Origin: an uncultured Clostridia bacterium
GTDB lineage: Bacteria > Bacillota > Clostridia > Oscillospirales > Ruminococcaceae
Assembly (NCBI GenBank): GCA_937907305.1
Contig: CALERQ010000126.1
Span: 1 to 8,938 of the forward strand
Length of the DNA stretch: 8,938 bases
Reading direction: 5' to 3'
Shown here: positions 1 through 7,048 of the stretch, one piece after another
Position numbering within the stretch: position 1 is the stretch's first letter
Layout of the letters: every line of letters begins with the position of its first letter
Program-made: the position numbers and the translations under genes
The notes under the pieces: generated by a model
Told to the model about the DNA's origin: nothing
The model's database searches: none
The model's input: only the letters and a program-made list of their open reading frames with translations

Positions 1-2
1 CG

Positions 3-398
3 GATTTGCCCGGTACCGATAGCTGGCGACTACGAAAGGCTGGAGCTGATCCGGTGATGGTTTACAATCGGGAAATTTTAGCGTATAATGAAAATAATGT
101 TTACCGTGAGGATCAGTTAATAGAGTCCGCCCTGCAAAGTGCCGACTTGGTGCTGTTGGAGGGCTTTAAGGACAGCCGTTGGCCAAAGGCCGAGATCCTG
201 CGAGAGGGCGAGCCCAGCGTTTCCCGGGAACCGATGGCGCTGATCTCCGACTGGGGGTGGGAAGGTGGCCTGCCGCACTATACCCGCAATGATGTGGAAG
301 GGATCGCCCGGATGATACAGGAAACCCTGCACCTGGTACCACCGAGCGATGAACATGATGAGTTTGGAAAGGATGAGAGGGAAAACGATGGCAACTGA
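3..398 (+). CDS. mobB: Molybdopterin-guanine dinucleotide biosynthesis protein B (MobB), 5'-truncated by the window
   Basis: This is the C-terminal part (about 131 residues) of a MobB-type GTP-binding protein, which assists attachment of GMP to molybdopterin when the MGD form of the Mo cofactor is made in the cytoplasm. The frame is open to the left edge. The N-terminal P-loop expected for the family (usually about 160-175 aa) lies outside the window. Family signatures seen are PGTDSWRLRKAGAD near the left edge, followed by ADLVLLEGFKDSRWPK, the typical MobB 'LLEGFK' block. The apparent TTG start at position 6 is only an artefact of truncation. The gene's last 11 bases overlap the ATG of the IclR-family gene, so the two are probably cotranscribed and translationally coupled. 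The context fits, because a bis-MGD-type molybdoenzyme gene follows on the opposite strand. Recognition is from motif memory, not a database search. Confidence 0.9.
   Translation, partial: DLPGTDSWRLRKAGADPVMVYNREILAYNENNVYREDQLIESALQSADLVLLEGFKDSRWPKAEILREGEPSVSREPMALISDWGWEGGLPHYTRNDVEGIARMIQETLHLVPPSDEHDEFGKDERENDGN
61..89 (+). promoter_or_regulatory. Candidate internal sigma-A promoter within mobB, reading toward iclR
   Basis: TTTACA (61-66) and TATAAT (84-89) are separated by exactly 17 bases, matching 5/6 and 6/6 of the sigma-A consensus. It would start transcription near position 96, about 290 bases before the regulator's ATG, and could let the regulator be expressed independently of the upstream Mo-cofactor genes. 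It lies in coding sequence and could be chance. Confidence 0.4.
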
Positions 399-1143
399 GG
401 AAAAAAACAGCAATGTACTGACAAAGGCACTCTCTATACTGGAATATATGAGCCGACAGAAAAAGCGGGTATCCATCCAAGAGCTTTCTCAGGAACTGGG
501 GATCTCTTCCCCTTCCGTGCACCGCATTTTGCAGGCACTGAAAGCGGATGGTTACATCCAGCAGGAGAAAAATAAGCAATACTCCCTGACCTATAAATTG
601 CTGGAGCTTTCCAGCTACTCCATGATGCACGATGGTCTCATCGAGCAGGTGCTGCCCTTTATGAACTACTTTGCACAGCAGAAAAACTGTCAGGTGGGCC
701 TTTCGGTGCTGTATGGGGAATCCATCCTGCACCTGGCCACGGTGGGGCAGTTTATAGTGTATAATGATAAATACGCCTTGCCCGGTACGGTGCTTCCCGC
801 CTACTGCACCGCCGCCGGAAAGCTATTCCTTTCCCAACTGGACGATGAAACGCTGGAGACCTGGGTGCGCAGCCACAACTTGGTGCCCTATACCGCCAAT
901 ACCATTATTGACCCCGATGAACTGCTGAAGCAGATTCGCCAAACAAGAGAGCGCGGGTATGGCATTGTCATCAGTGAGCTGTATGACTTTGTGGCCTGTA
1001 TTTCCATTCCTGTCATCAGCCAGGATAACCGGGTGCTGGGGGCGCTGAACTTTTCCACCAAACCGGAACACTTTGATGCCCTGAATAATGAGAAGTTTAT
1101 CTCCGATGTAACAAATACCATTCGCAACGCCCAGTTCCACTAA
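388..1143 (+). CDS. IclR-family transcriptional regulator
   Basis: The protein has 251 aa, close to the usual IclR length of about 250. An N-terminal winged helix-turn-helix (about residues 9-70) has its recognition region in VSIQELSQELGIS followed by SPSVHRILQALKADGYI. The C-terminal effector-binding domain shows the family block LPAYCTAAGKLFLSQL (136-151) and RERGYGI (187-193). IclR proteins bind palindromic operators as dimers or tetramers and respond to small organic acids, often aromatic or central metabolites. The start at 388 is chosen because GAGAGG (375-380) sits 7 bases upstream; an in-frame ATG at 349 lies deeper in mobB and has no comparable site. It converges on the TRAP/molybdoenzyme operon, so control of that operon is likely, though regulation is inferred. 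Candidate operators are the dyads upstream of dctP. Activator versus repressor cannot be told. Confidence 0.93.
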   Translation: MATEEKNSNVLTKALSILEYMSRQKKRVSIQELSQELGISSPSVHRILQALKADGYIQQEKNKQYSLTYKLLELSSYSMMHDGLIEQVLPFMNYFAQQKNCQVGLSVLYGESILHLATVGQFIVYNDKYALPGTVLPAYCTAAGKLFLSQLDDETLETWVRSHNLVPYTANTIIDPDELLKQIRQTRERGYGIVISELYDFVACISIPVISQDNRVLGALNFSTKPEHFDALNNEKFISDVTNTIRNAQFH

Positions 1144-1157
1144 GACAATAAAATACA

Positions 1158-1199
1158 CGATCCCCCGCCGGGTACTGTACCCAGCGGGGGATCGCTTTT
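1158..1199. terminator. Bidirectional intrinsic terminator between convergent iclR and the molybdoenzyme operon
   Basis: An 11-bp perfect stem (1158-1168 with 1184-1194, core GATCCCCCGC) is extended after one C/A mismatch by GGG/CCC around a short TACTGTA loop. On the plus strand it is followed by CTTTTA. On the minus strand it is followed by TGTATTTTATTGT. It begins 14 bases after the iclR stop and lies about 28 bases beyond the ferredoxin-gene stop, so it can end both transcripts. Confidence 0.9.
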
Positions 1200-1222
1200 A
1201 GAGATCAAGGAGGAGATTTCAT

Positions 1223-1675
1223 TTAATCTTTAGATTCTTCCGCTTCCACATCCACTATCTTCAGCGCACCGGTAGGACACACCAGCACACAGGCCGGCTG
1301 CATGCCATGCTGTTGACGCACGATACAGCCATTGCACTTGACCATCTTATTGTGCGAATCGAAAGACGGCGCACCCACTGGACAAGCCATAGCGCAACTG
1401 TGGCAGCCAATGCAATTGGTGTTATCGTAGACGGTCAGGTTGGTGACGGGGTCCTTACGCAGGACACCCACCGGGCAGCCTTGAATGCAGGGAGCGTCAT
1501 CACAGTGCATGCAGGAAACAGAGGTATAGAGGTATTCTCCATTCAGTTCGAAATCGGCCACCCTGCGAAACGGTGTCATATGGGCGATGTCGATATCGTT
1601 CTGATCCATGCAGGCCACGGCACAGGCACCGCAGGCACAGCATTTATCCACATCCAGTACCAGTTTCATCTTCAT
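1223..1675 (-). CDS. Four-cluster [4Fe-4S] electron-transfer subunit (DmsB/HycB-like ferredoxin) of a molybdoenzyme
   Basis: This 150-aa soluble protein has 16 cysteines in the classic four-cluster order: C12-x2-C15-x2-C18-x3-C22, C55-x2-C58-x4-C63-x3-C67, C88-x2-C91-x2-C94-x3-C98 and C114-x2-C117-x11-C129-x3-C133. C13 is an extra, non-pattern cysteine. That is the arrangement of the beta subunits of DMSO-reductase-family enzymes, which wire electrons to the catalytic subunit. It is shorter than DmsB (about 200 aa), with no membrane segment or signal. Its ATG overlaps the upstream TGA (1672-1675), and a strong GAGGAGGTG (1684-1692) lies inside the end of the preceding gene, indicating coupled translation. 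It is the last gene of the operon. It probably accepts electrons from the FAD protein encoded two genes upstream and passes them to the Mo subunit; the direction of flow is inference. Confidence 0.93.
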   Translation of the reverse strand: MKMKLVLDVDKCCACGACAVACMDQNDIDIAHMTPFRRVADFELNGEYLYTSVSCMHCDDAPCIQGCPVGVLRKDPVTNLTVYDNTNCIGCHSCAMACPVGAPSFDSHNKMVKCNGCIVRQQHGMQPACVLVCPTGALKIVDVEAEESKD

Positions 1676-3813
1676 GAATATGACACCTCCTCATCCCGGA
1701 TGATACGGCAACGGACACAGTTATAGCCGGGGTAGCCGGAATACTCATCCAAATGAGCTTCCGGAACCAGCTCATTGGCGTCAGCTTCTTTGTAGCCGTG
1801 GTAGATCTGCAGCATCCCGGGCATCATCTTACTGCTGGGATTGGCACGAACACGGACCCGACCGGTCTCATTTTCCACCCACACCCAGTCATTCAATTCA
1901 ATGCCCATAGCCGCGGCGTCATCCTCATTCATATCCACCATGGGATCCGGCCGCAGACTACGGGTCCATGGGACATCGTGCAGGCGGCTATGCAATACAA
2001 AGGGCAGCCGCGCGCCAACCGAGAGAGTAAACGGATAATCCCCGGTCTGCTCCGGATCGTAGGGGTCCTCGTAATCCGGGATGGGAGAAAGGCCGCAGTT
2101 CAACTGCTCCACGGTGTAGGAGGAAAGCTCAAACTTGCCGGTGGGGGTATCGTAGCCATGGTTGGTGTACTCCCGGCCCACATAAGGCTTAAAATCCGGT
2201 ACCCGGATGGGCAGATCGGCCGCCAGGCAGTCCTCCACGGTAAAGTGGAGATCCTGCAGCATCCAGTCCACACATTTGCGGTAGCCAGAAGCCAGCAGCG
2301 GGTCATCCAGTCCCAGCACACCCACCAGATCGGAAATGATGGTAGAATCGGGGCGGGATTTCCCTACCGGCGGAACGACCGGCTTGATATAGGTGGCAAA
2401 GCCACCGGGATAAACCTTAAATTCTTCCCGTTCCAACGAGGTGCATACCGGCAGCACAATATCAGCGTGTTTGCAGGTCTCGGTCATAAAGAGTTCTGCG
2501 CTGACCACAAAGTCCATGGTATCCAGCGCCTCCAGGATTTTATGCGGTTCCGGGAACATCCGATGATTAAGGCCGAAGGCCATCATGGCCTTGATGGGAT
2601 AAGGATCCCCGGTAAGCACATGACGGTGGAAATCGGTCATCTGCGCTTCCGGAATGAAGCAGTTCCACAGTGGGAACCGGTCATAGCCGATGCGACGGTT
2701 TACATTATCCGGGGTATTGGCGTGGATGAACTCATGTTCCCGGGTATCAAAGTTGGCCCACTGGTGAGAGTAAGTCTCGCCCGCCGGGATATTTCCACCC
2801 TCGGTATCAAAGTTTCCGGTGATGGCAGAAAGCGACATAATGGCCTTGAAGGTCTGGTAGCCATTGCGGTGGTGCACAATGGGTGCGCCGCTTTGGCTGA
2901 TGGAAGAGGGCTTATTGGTAGCATACATCTCGGTGGCACGGTAGATGTCATCGGGAGCCAGCCCGGTGATCTTAGCGACACGCTCCAGCGGGAACTGCTG
3001 CACATAAGCCTTGTAGGCCTCGTAGCCGTAAATGTGGTTCTCCACATAGTCGTGGTCGATCCAATCATTATCAATGATGATCTTTGCCATGCCGAAGGCC
3101 AGGGCAGCATCGGTACCAGGGCGGATCTGCAGATGCAGGTCCGCCAGCTTAGTGGTCATGGGGGTCACACGGGGATCGATGACAACGATCTTCATCCCGC
3201 GTTCCTTAGCGGCATACAGACCCTTCAGCTGAACATATTTGGAGTAGTAAGGATTGGCCGCCCAACAAAGGAAGGTAGCGGAGCGGTTGGTATCGTTCAC
3301 CGAAAAGCGGCCGGTCATGTCCTTCCAGGCTTCTACGGTAGCCATGTGGCAGGTGCTGGATTCTGTGCCGAAATTGGGAGAGCCGAAATCGTGCGCCAAC
3401 CGCTGCAGGAAAGAGCGGTACCACTTGGCATAGCCAGAAAAGAACACCACCGATTCCGGGCCGTACTGTTCCTTGATCTGGGGCAGGCGACGGCCGATCT
3501 CGGCATAGGCCTCCTCCCATGTAATTTGTTCAAACTGGCCGCTGCCGCGGGGGCCTGCCCGGCGCAGCGGGTGCTGCAGGCGGTCGGCGCGATACATAAA
3601 TTCACGGTTGGCCAGGCCCTTGGGACACAGCATGCCGTTGCTCATGGGATAGCCGGGAACGCCCTCCACCTTAAGCACCTTGCCGTCCTTCACATAGGCA
3701 TTGATACCGCAGTGAAACAAAGGCTCACAGATGGAGCAAAAGCTCCGCTTGACCTCTATGCCGGTTTCCTGGCCTGGGATCTTAGCCTGCAGCAGTTTTT
3801 CCTGTTCTGTCAT
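1672..3813 (-). CDS. Molybdopterin (bis-MGD type) oxidoreductase catalytic subunit, DMSO-reductase superfamily; substrate unknown
   Basis: The protein has 713 aa. The N-terminal iron-sulfur motif is C26-x2-C29-x5-C35-x27-C63, ending NGMLCPKG. The FDH-like middle follows (ITWEEAYAEIGRRLPQIKEQYG near 97-118), then GTESSTCHMATVEAW (149-163), where C155 is the likely Mo ligand. HADIVLP-type text is present in the second half, and a molydopterin-dinucleotide-binding C-terminal domain starts near PTGKFELSSY. No twin-arginine signal precedes the cluster, so the enzyme should be cytoplasmic. The start is supported by GGGAGGGA (3821-3828) 7 bases upstream and an ATGA overlap with the FAD gene (3810-3813). 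The 3' end overlaps the ferredoxin gene in the same way. Relatives of this superfamily reduce or oxidise many substrates, including aryl dehydroxylation in gut anaerobes, so the reaction here cannot be assigned from sequence. TRAP genes in the operon suggest an imported organic anion. Confidence 0.93.
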   Translation of the reverse strand: MTEQEKLLQAKIPGQETGIEVKRSFCSICEPLFHCGINAYVKDGKVLKVEGVPGYPMSNGMLCPKGLANREFMYRADRLQHPLRRAGPRGSGQFEQITWEEAYAEIGRRLPQIKEQYGPESVVFFSGYAKWYRSFLQRLAHDFGSPNFGTESSTCHMATVEAWKDMTGRFSVNDTNRSATFLCWAANPYYSKYVQLKGLYAAKERGMKIVVIDPRVTPMTTKLADLHLQIRPGTDAALAFGMAKIIIDNDWIDHDYVENHIYGYEAYKAYVQQFPLERVAKITGLAPDDIYRATEMYATNKPSSISQSGAPIVHHRNGYQTFKAIMSLSAITGNFDTEGGNIPAGETYSHQWANFDTREHEFIHANTPDNVNRRIGYDRFPLWNCFIPEAQMTDFHRHVLTGDPYPIKAMMAFGLNHRMFPEPHKILEALDTMDFVVSAELFMTETCKHADIVLPVCTSLEREEFKVYPGGFATYIKPVVPPVGKSRPDSTIISDLVGVLGLDDPLLASGYRKCVDWMLQDLHFTVEDCLAADLPIRVPDFKPYVGREYTNHGYDTPTGKFELSSYTVEQLNCGLSPIPDYEDPYDPEQTGDYPFTLSVGARLPFVLHSRLHDVPWTRSLRPDPMVDMNEDDAAAMGIELNDWVWVENETGRVRVRANPSSKMMPGMLQIYHGYKEADANELVPEAHLDEYSGYPGYNCVRCRIIRDEEVSYS

Positions 3814-5075
3814 TCCGCCATCCCTCCCAGTATTTGTATCAGTTCATTGGGCAAGCCGCTCTTAGCCAGCACGCCCTCCTCTTCCCTGTTCAGTGGCTGC
3901 ATGTGGCGGTTAAAGTAATGCAGAATGCAATTCTTCACCACACCGCTAAGGGCATAGCAGTTCAGCATATTGATGCAGACCAGGTGGCCGTTCTGCTCGG
4001 TGATCTCGATGTACTGGCCATCACGGTCCAGCAATACACGCCGATCTCCAGGCAGGCTCTTATCCCCAAAAGAGACAAAGTCAATCTCCATAAAGTGGGT
4101 GATGTTATGCAGGATATTGCCCTCGCAGCGGGTTGAAATACCCGCCATATTGCGGCCGGCAGTCTCACCCTGCACATAGGCACTGGCATACAATCCGATA
4201 TTGCGGGTATCTCCCAGCATCAGGTCACAGCCTTCGCAGCAGTCGCCGGCGGCATAAATGCCCTCGGCAGAGGTCTGCATCATGGGGTCCACCACAATAG
4301 CACGGTTCATCTTCAGCTGATCCTGCGCAATCCAGCGGATATCCGCGCGGGTACCCACGCACATCACTACAATATCCGCGTGAACAGTGGTGCCATCACT
4401 CATGGCGATGACTCCGGTGCCATCCTCCAGATGGGCTTCCTCGGTTTTGGCGCCAAAGTGCAGCTCTACGCCCTTTTTAGTCAAATACTCTTCGATCCGC
4501 TCACTTACTGCCTCATAGGCAGCTGTCGGGAAAATATGTGGGGCCAGATCGGAGAAGATGGCATGGATGCCACGCTCCAGCAGCAGCTCAATGATTTTGA
4601 TTCCGACCATGGAAGCGCCCACTACCAGCGCAGAATGGATGGGGCGCTGATCCAGCGCTTCCTTGAGCCGTTCAGCATCGTGGACGGTGCGCATGGTAAA
4701 AATGCGGTCATTAGGGATCTCCCCCACCGGCAGATTTACTGCGTTTGCGCCAGTCGCAATCAGAATCTTATCATACTGCTTCTTTTCACCGGTCGTCAGG
4801 GTCAGTTCCCGGCGAGCGGCATCCAGTGCCGTAATTCCTACCCCGCTATGCAGGTTGCAGGGGTATTTTTCCAAGATCTCCTCAGTCGTCCCATAGGGGA
4901 ACATGGCCTCATAGGGGATCTTGCCTTTTACATAGTAGGTCGTCAGCATCGGGTTGGCGGGCGGATGCGGGAAGGTGGAATAGACATCCACCTCAGCCTC
5001 ACTGCCGCTTTCCCGGATGGCACGCAGGGCATTATACCCTGCACAGCCAAACCCGATAATTGCAAATCGACTCAT
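3810..5075 (-). CDS. FAD-dependent NAD(P)H oxidoreductase (pyridine-nucleotide-disulfide oxidoreductase fold, NADH:rubredoxin/nitrite reductase-like)
   Basis: The protein has 421 aa with two Rossmann folds. The FAD-binding GFGCAG is at residues 8-13, the linking ATG at 107-109, the NAD(P)-binding VVGASMVG at 151-158, and the second FAD contact AAGDCCEGCD at 275-284. The redox-active cysteine pair of true disulfide reductases, and the single Cys of CoA-disulfide reductases near residue 43 (here NPMLTT), are absent. It therefore looks like a simple electron-transfer flavoprotein. Unusual cysteines occur at 279, 280 and 283, with more at 367, 373 and 383. It starts 28 bases after dctM with AGGAGG at 5081-5086, and it overlaps the molybdoenzyme start by 4 bases. 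It probably feeds electrons from NAD(P)H to the ferredoxin and Mo subunits, replacing the membrane quinol subunit of respiratory relatives. The partner assignment is inferred from operon context. Confidence 0.88.
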   Translation of the reverse strand: MSRFAIIGFGCAGYNALRAIRESGSEAEVDVYSTFPHPPANPMLTTYYVKGKIPYEAMFPYGTTEEILEKYPCNLHSGVGITALDAARRELTLTTGEKKQYDKILIATGANAVNLPVGEIPNDRIFTMRTVHDAERLKEALDQRPIHSALVVGASMVGIKIIELLLERGIHAIFSDLAPHIFPTAAYEAVSERIEEYLTKKGVELHFGAKTEEAHLEDGTGVIAMSDGTTVHADIVVMCVGTRADIRWIAQDQLKMNRAIVVDPMMQTSAEGIYAAGDCCEGCDLMLGDTRNIGLYASAYVQGETAGRNMAGISTRCEGNILHNITHFMEIDFVSFGDKSLPGDRRVLLDRDGQYIEITEQNGHLVCINMLNCYALSGVVKNCILHYFNRHMQPLNREEEGVLAKSGLPNELIQILGGMAE

Positions 5076-5103
5076 GGCTTCCTCCTGAAAAACGGTTATG
5101 GTA

Positions 5104-6408
5104 CTACTTCATCAAGCTGGGCAGCCAGGTGACAGTCTGCGGAATAAGCAGGACGATGGTAACGACCGCCAGCTGGATACCCACCCAAGGCAACGCCGCC
5201 TTGAAGATAGAACCCAACGAAGCTTCCGGCACACAGCCCTTCAGCACATATACATTCAGGCCTACGGGCGGGGTCAGCAGGCTGATCTGGATCATCATGA
5301 CGACCATAACGCCAAACCAGATGGGATCAACACCAGCAGCCTTCAGTACTGGGTAAAAAATCGGGATGGTGAGCAGGATCATGCCCATGGTATCAAAGAA
5401 CATGCCAAGGGGAATGTAGGTCAGCAGCAGAACAACAATCATCCAGAAGACAGGCATAGTGCTCTGAATAAACACATTGGCAAAGGCAGAAGCAAAGCCG
5501 CAGCGGGTGAGGAACAGCTGGAATACCGCAGCACCGACCGAGATCATCATGATCATGCAGGTGGTCTTGATAGTATCGAAGAAGGCGTTCTTCAGTGCTT
5601 TGAAGGAGAGCTTTTTATTGATGGCCGCAACGACGATAGCAACCAGGCAGCCGATGCCGGCAGCCTCGGTAGCGGTGGCCCAGCCGGCATAGATAGCGCC
5701 GAGCACAGAGCCAAACAGCACCACAATGCTCCACAGGCCCTTCAGAGACTTCAGGCGCTCCTTGGCGGTGAACTTTTCGGTGGAACGGGGAGCAAGCTTG
5801 GGATTGATGATGCAGCGGATGGCCAGGTAAGCGCACATGCCTATCGCCATGATCACACCGGGGATAATACCACCCATTAGGATCTTACCGACCGATTGCT
5901 CGGTATTGATGGCGTAGATGACCATGGGAATGGAAGGCGGAATGAGAATGCCTAGAGTACCAGCACCGGCAATGGTACCAAGGGACAGACGACGGTCATA
6001 GCCATAACGGTCCATCTGGGGCAGGGCTATGCGGGTCATGGCCGCCACCATGCCAACAGAGGAGCCAGTGGTAGCGGCAAAACCGGCGCAGGTAAATACG
6101 GTAGCCATGCCCAAACCGCCAGGGCAGCGGCCCAGCACCTTGTTACCGATGCTGAACAGCTCATCGGTAACACCAGCTTCATTGGCCAGGTTACCCAACA
6201 GAATGAACATAGGGATTGCCACCAGAGAGAAGGAGAAGATGGCATTGTAGGGGGTGGTGCTAAGGGCATAGAATGCCAAATGGCTACCCTTGGTGATAAG
6301 CAGGCCGCCCGCGCCTACGATAAACATACTAACGGCAATGGGGCAGCGCAGCAGCATAAGAATGATAAGCGCTACAAACGCGCACAGTCCGATCATCAAA
6401 GGGCTCAT
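5104..6408 (-). CDS. dctM: TRAP transporter large permease subunit (DctM)
   Basis: This 434-aa, strongly hydrophobic protein has the usual DctM length and about a dozen membrane spans. Family signatures include AATTGSSVGMVAAMTRIALP (111-130), GAGTLGILIPPSIPMVIYA (148-166), YIPLGMFFDTMGMILLTIPI (331-350) and LLTPPVGLNVYVLKG (377-391). It is the sodium-coupled translocation subunit of a tripartite ATP-independent periplasmic-type transporter, acting in the cytoplasmic membrane with DctQ and the solute-binding DctP. Its ATG overlaps the DctQ stop (ATGA at 6405-6408), and an almost perfect AAAGGAGGT (6415-6423) lies 6 bases upstream. TRAP systems carry carboxylates, sulfonates, sugar acids and aromatic acids, so the family alone does not give the substrate. 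Operon position implies uptake of the molybdoenzyme's substrate. Confidence 0.96.
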   Translation of the reverse strand: MSPLMIGLCAFVALIILMLLRCPIAVSMFIVGAGGLLITKGSHLAFYALSTTPYNAIFSFSLVAIPMFILLGNLANEAGVTDELFSIGNKVLGRCPGGLGMATVFTCAGFAATTGSSVGMVAAMTRIALPQMDRYGYDRRLSLGTIAGAGTLGILIPPSIPMVIYAINTEQSVGKILMGGIIPGVIMAIGMCAYLAIRCIINPKLAPRSTEKFTAKERLKSLKGLWSIVVLFGSVLGAIYAGWATATEAAGIGCLVAIVVAAINKKLSFKALKNAFFDTIKTTCMIMMISVGAAVFQLFLTRCGFASAFANVFIQSTMPVFWMIVVLLLTYIPLGMFFDTMGMILLTIPIFYPVLKAAGVDPIWFGVMVVMMIQISLLTPPVGLNVYVLKGCVPEASLGSIFKAALPWVGIQLAVVTIVLLIPQTVTWLPSLMK

Positions 6409-6890
6409 GCCTGTACCTCCTTTTTCTTAGTAATGGTCTCAACGGTATCCGCAATGACCTGCAGCGCCATGATGGTAACCCCCAGCGCAATAGCAAAGCG
6501 CAGAACATATACGGGCATTCTCATGGCAGCCAAGTAAATTTCGCGCGCGGCGAAGGAGGTTGCAAAGGACTTCCAGCTGCAATAAGTAAAGGCAACGAAC
6601 AGAATGGACTCCAGCACCAGGGAGATGATATCCAGAGCGCGCTGTCCGGCAGGTTTCAGATTTGTGTATAACAGATCCACGGTAATGTGCCCCTTATAGA
6701 TCTGCGTAAAGGAAAAGCCGAAGTAGGAAGCGGAAACATACATAAAGACGCAAATTTCGCTGCAGCCCAGAATGGGATGATGGAAGATGTTTCTCATGAT
6801 TACTTCAGCGATCATCAGCGCCCAGATAAGCGCGATGAGAACACCGGATGCATATCCGGATATCGTGCTGATTTTTTTAATAACTTTCAT
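6405..6890 (-). CDS. dctQ: TRAP transporter small permease subunit (DctQ)
   Basis: The protein has 161 aa from the chosen ATG and four predicted membrane spans at roughly 12-32, 46-66, 88-106 and 129-149. Conserved DctQ features are RNIFHHPILGCSE (34-46), preceding span two, and the GHITVDLL block (68-75) after it. DctQ scaffolds the large permease in the cytoplasmic membrane. The ATG at 6890 is preferred over a TTG six bases upstream (6896) because GAGGAGG (6899-6905) lies 8 bases from the ATG but only about 2 from the TTG. The gene is separated from dctP by a 158-base gap with a strong hairpin, and it overlaps dctM by four bases, so dctQ and dctM are translated together. Confidence 0.94.
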   Translation of the reverse strand: MKVIKKISTISGYASGVLIALIWALMIAEVIMRNIFHHPILGCSEICVFMYVSASYFGFSFTQIYKGHITVDLLYTNLKPAGQRALDIISLVLESILFVAFTYCSWKSFATSFAAREIYLAAMRMPVYVLRFAIALGVTIMALQVIADTVETITKKKEVQA

Positions 6891-6956
6891 TGGCAAAGCC
6901 TCCTCATCGATTACAGAAGGGTCTTTCTTTACGGCTTTTTAACGGAAATGTCTTAC

Positions 6957-7017
6957 TCCCGAACAGACCGACAGCCGGAGGAGGGGGCAGCCTCCCCCGG
7001 CTGTTCGGTTTCCGGGA
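6957..7017 (-). other. GC-rich intercistronic hairpin between dctP and dctQ (processing, stabilising or leaky-termination element)
   Basis: ACAGCCGG (6971-6978) pairs with CCGGCTGT (6997-7004). Inner GGAGG/CCTCC and outer CCG/CGG and TCCCG/CGGGA (6957-6961 with 7013-7017) pairings lengthen the stem. CCGAACAG (6959-6966) can also pair with CTGTTCGG (7001-7008), giving an alternative fold. No U-run follows on the minus strand, so a normal intrinsic terminator is unlikely. It starts about 31 bases after the dctP stop. It would protect the dctP message 3' end or reduce readthrough, giving more binding protein than permease. Confidence 0.7.
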
Positions 7018-7048
7018 TGGGGTTTGCTAAGAAATTTTGCGGGTCAAA

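Noticed and set aside
349..387. Upstream ATG giving a 264-aa regulator
   Set aside because: No good ribosome site precedes it, and the extra residues are not IclR-like; the ATG at 388 has GAGAGG at proper distance.
760..765. TATAAT inside the IclR-family gene
   Set aside because: The sequence 17 bases upstream does not resemble a -35 box, and no gene downstream would need it.
1207..1217. Plus-strand AAGGAGGAG ribosome-site-like sequence after the terminator
   Set aside because: It is followed by ATT then a stop and no usable start codon; it lies in the convergent 3' region and is probably chance.
1753..3918. 721-codon plus-strand open frame opposite the molybdoenzyme gene
   Set aside because: It is a long antisense shadow of a GC-rich gene; the minus-strand frame has clear family motifs and good ribosome sites, the plus frame has none.
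6891..6896. TTG start for dctQ
   Set aside because: It lies only about 2 bases from the GAGGAGG site; the ATG at 6890 has normal 8-base spacing.
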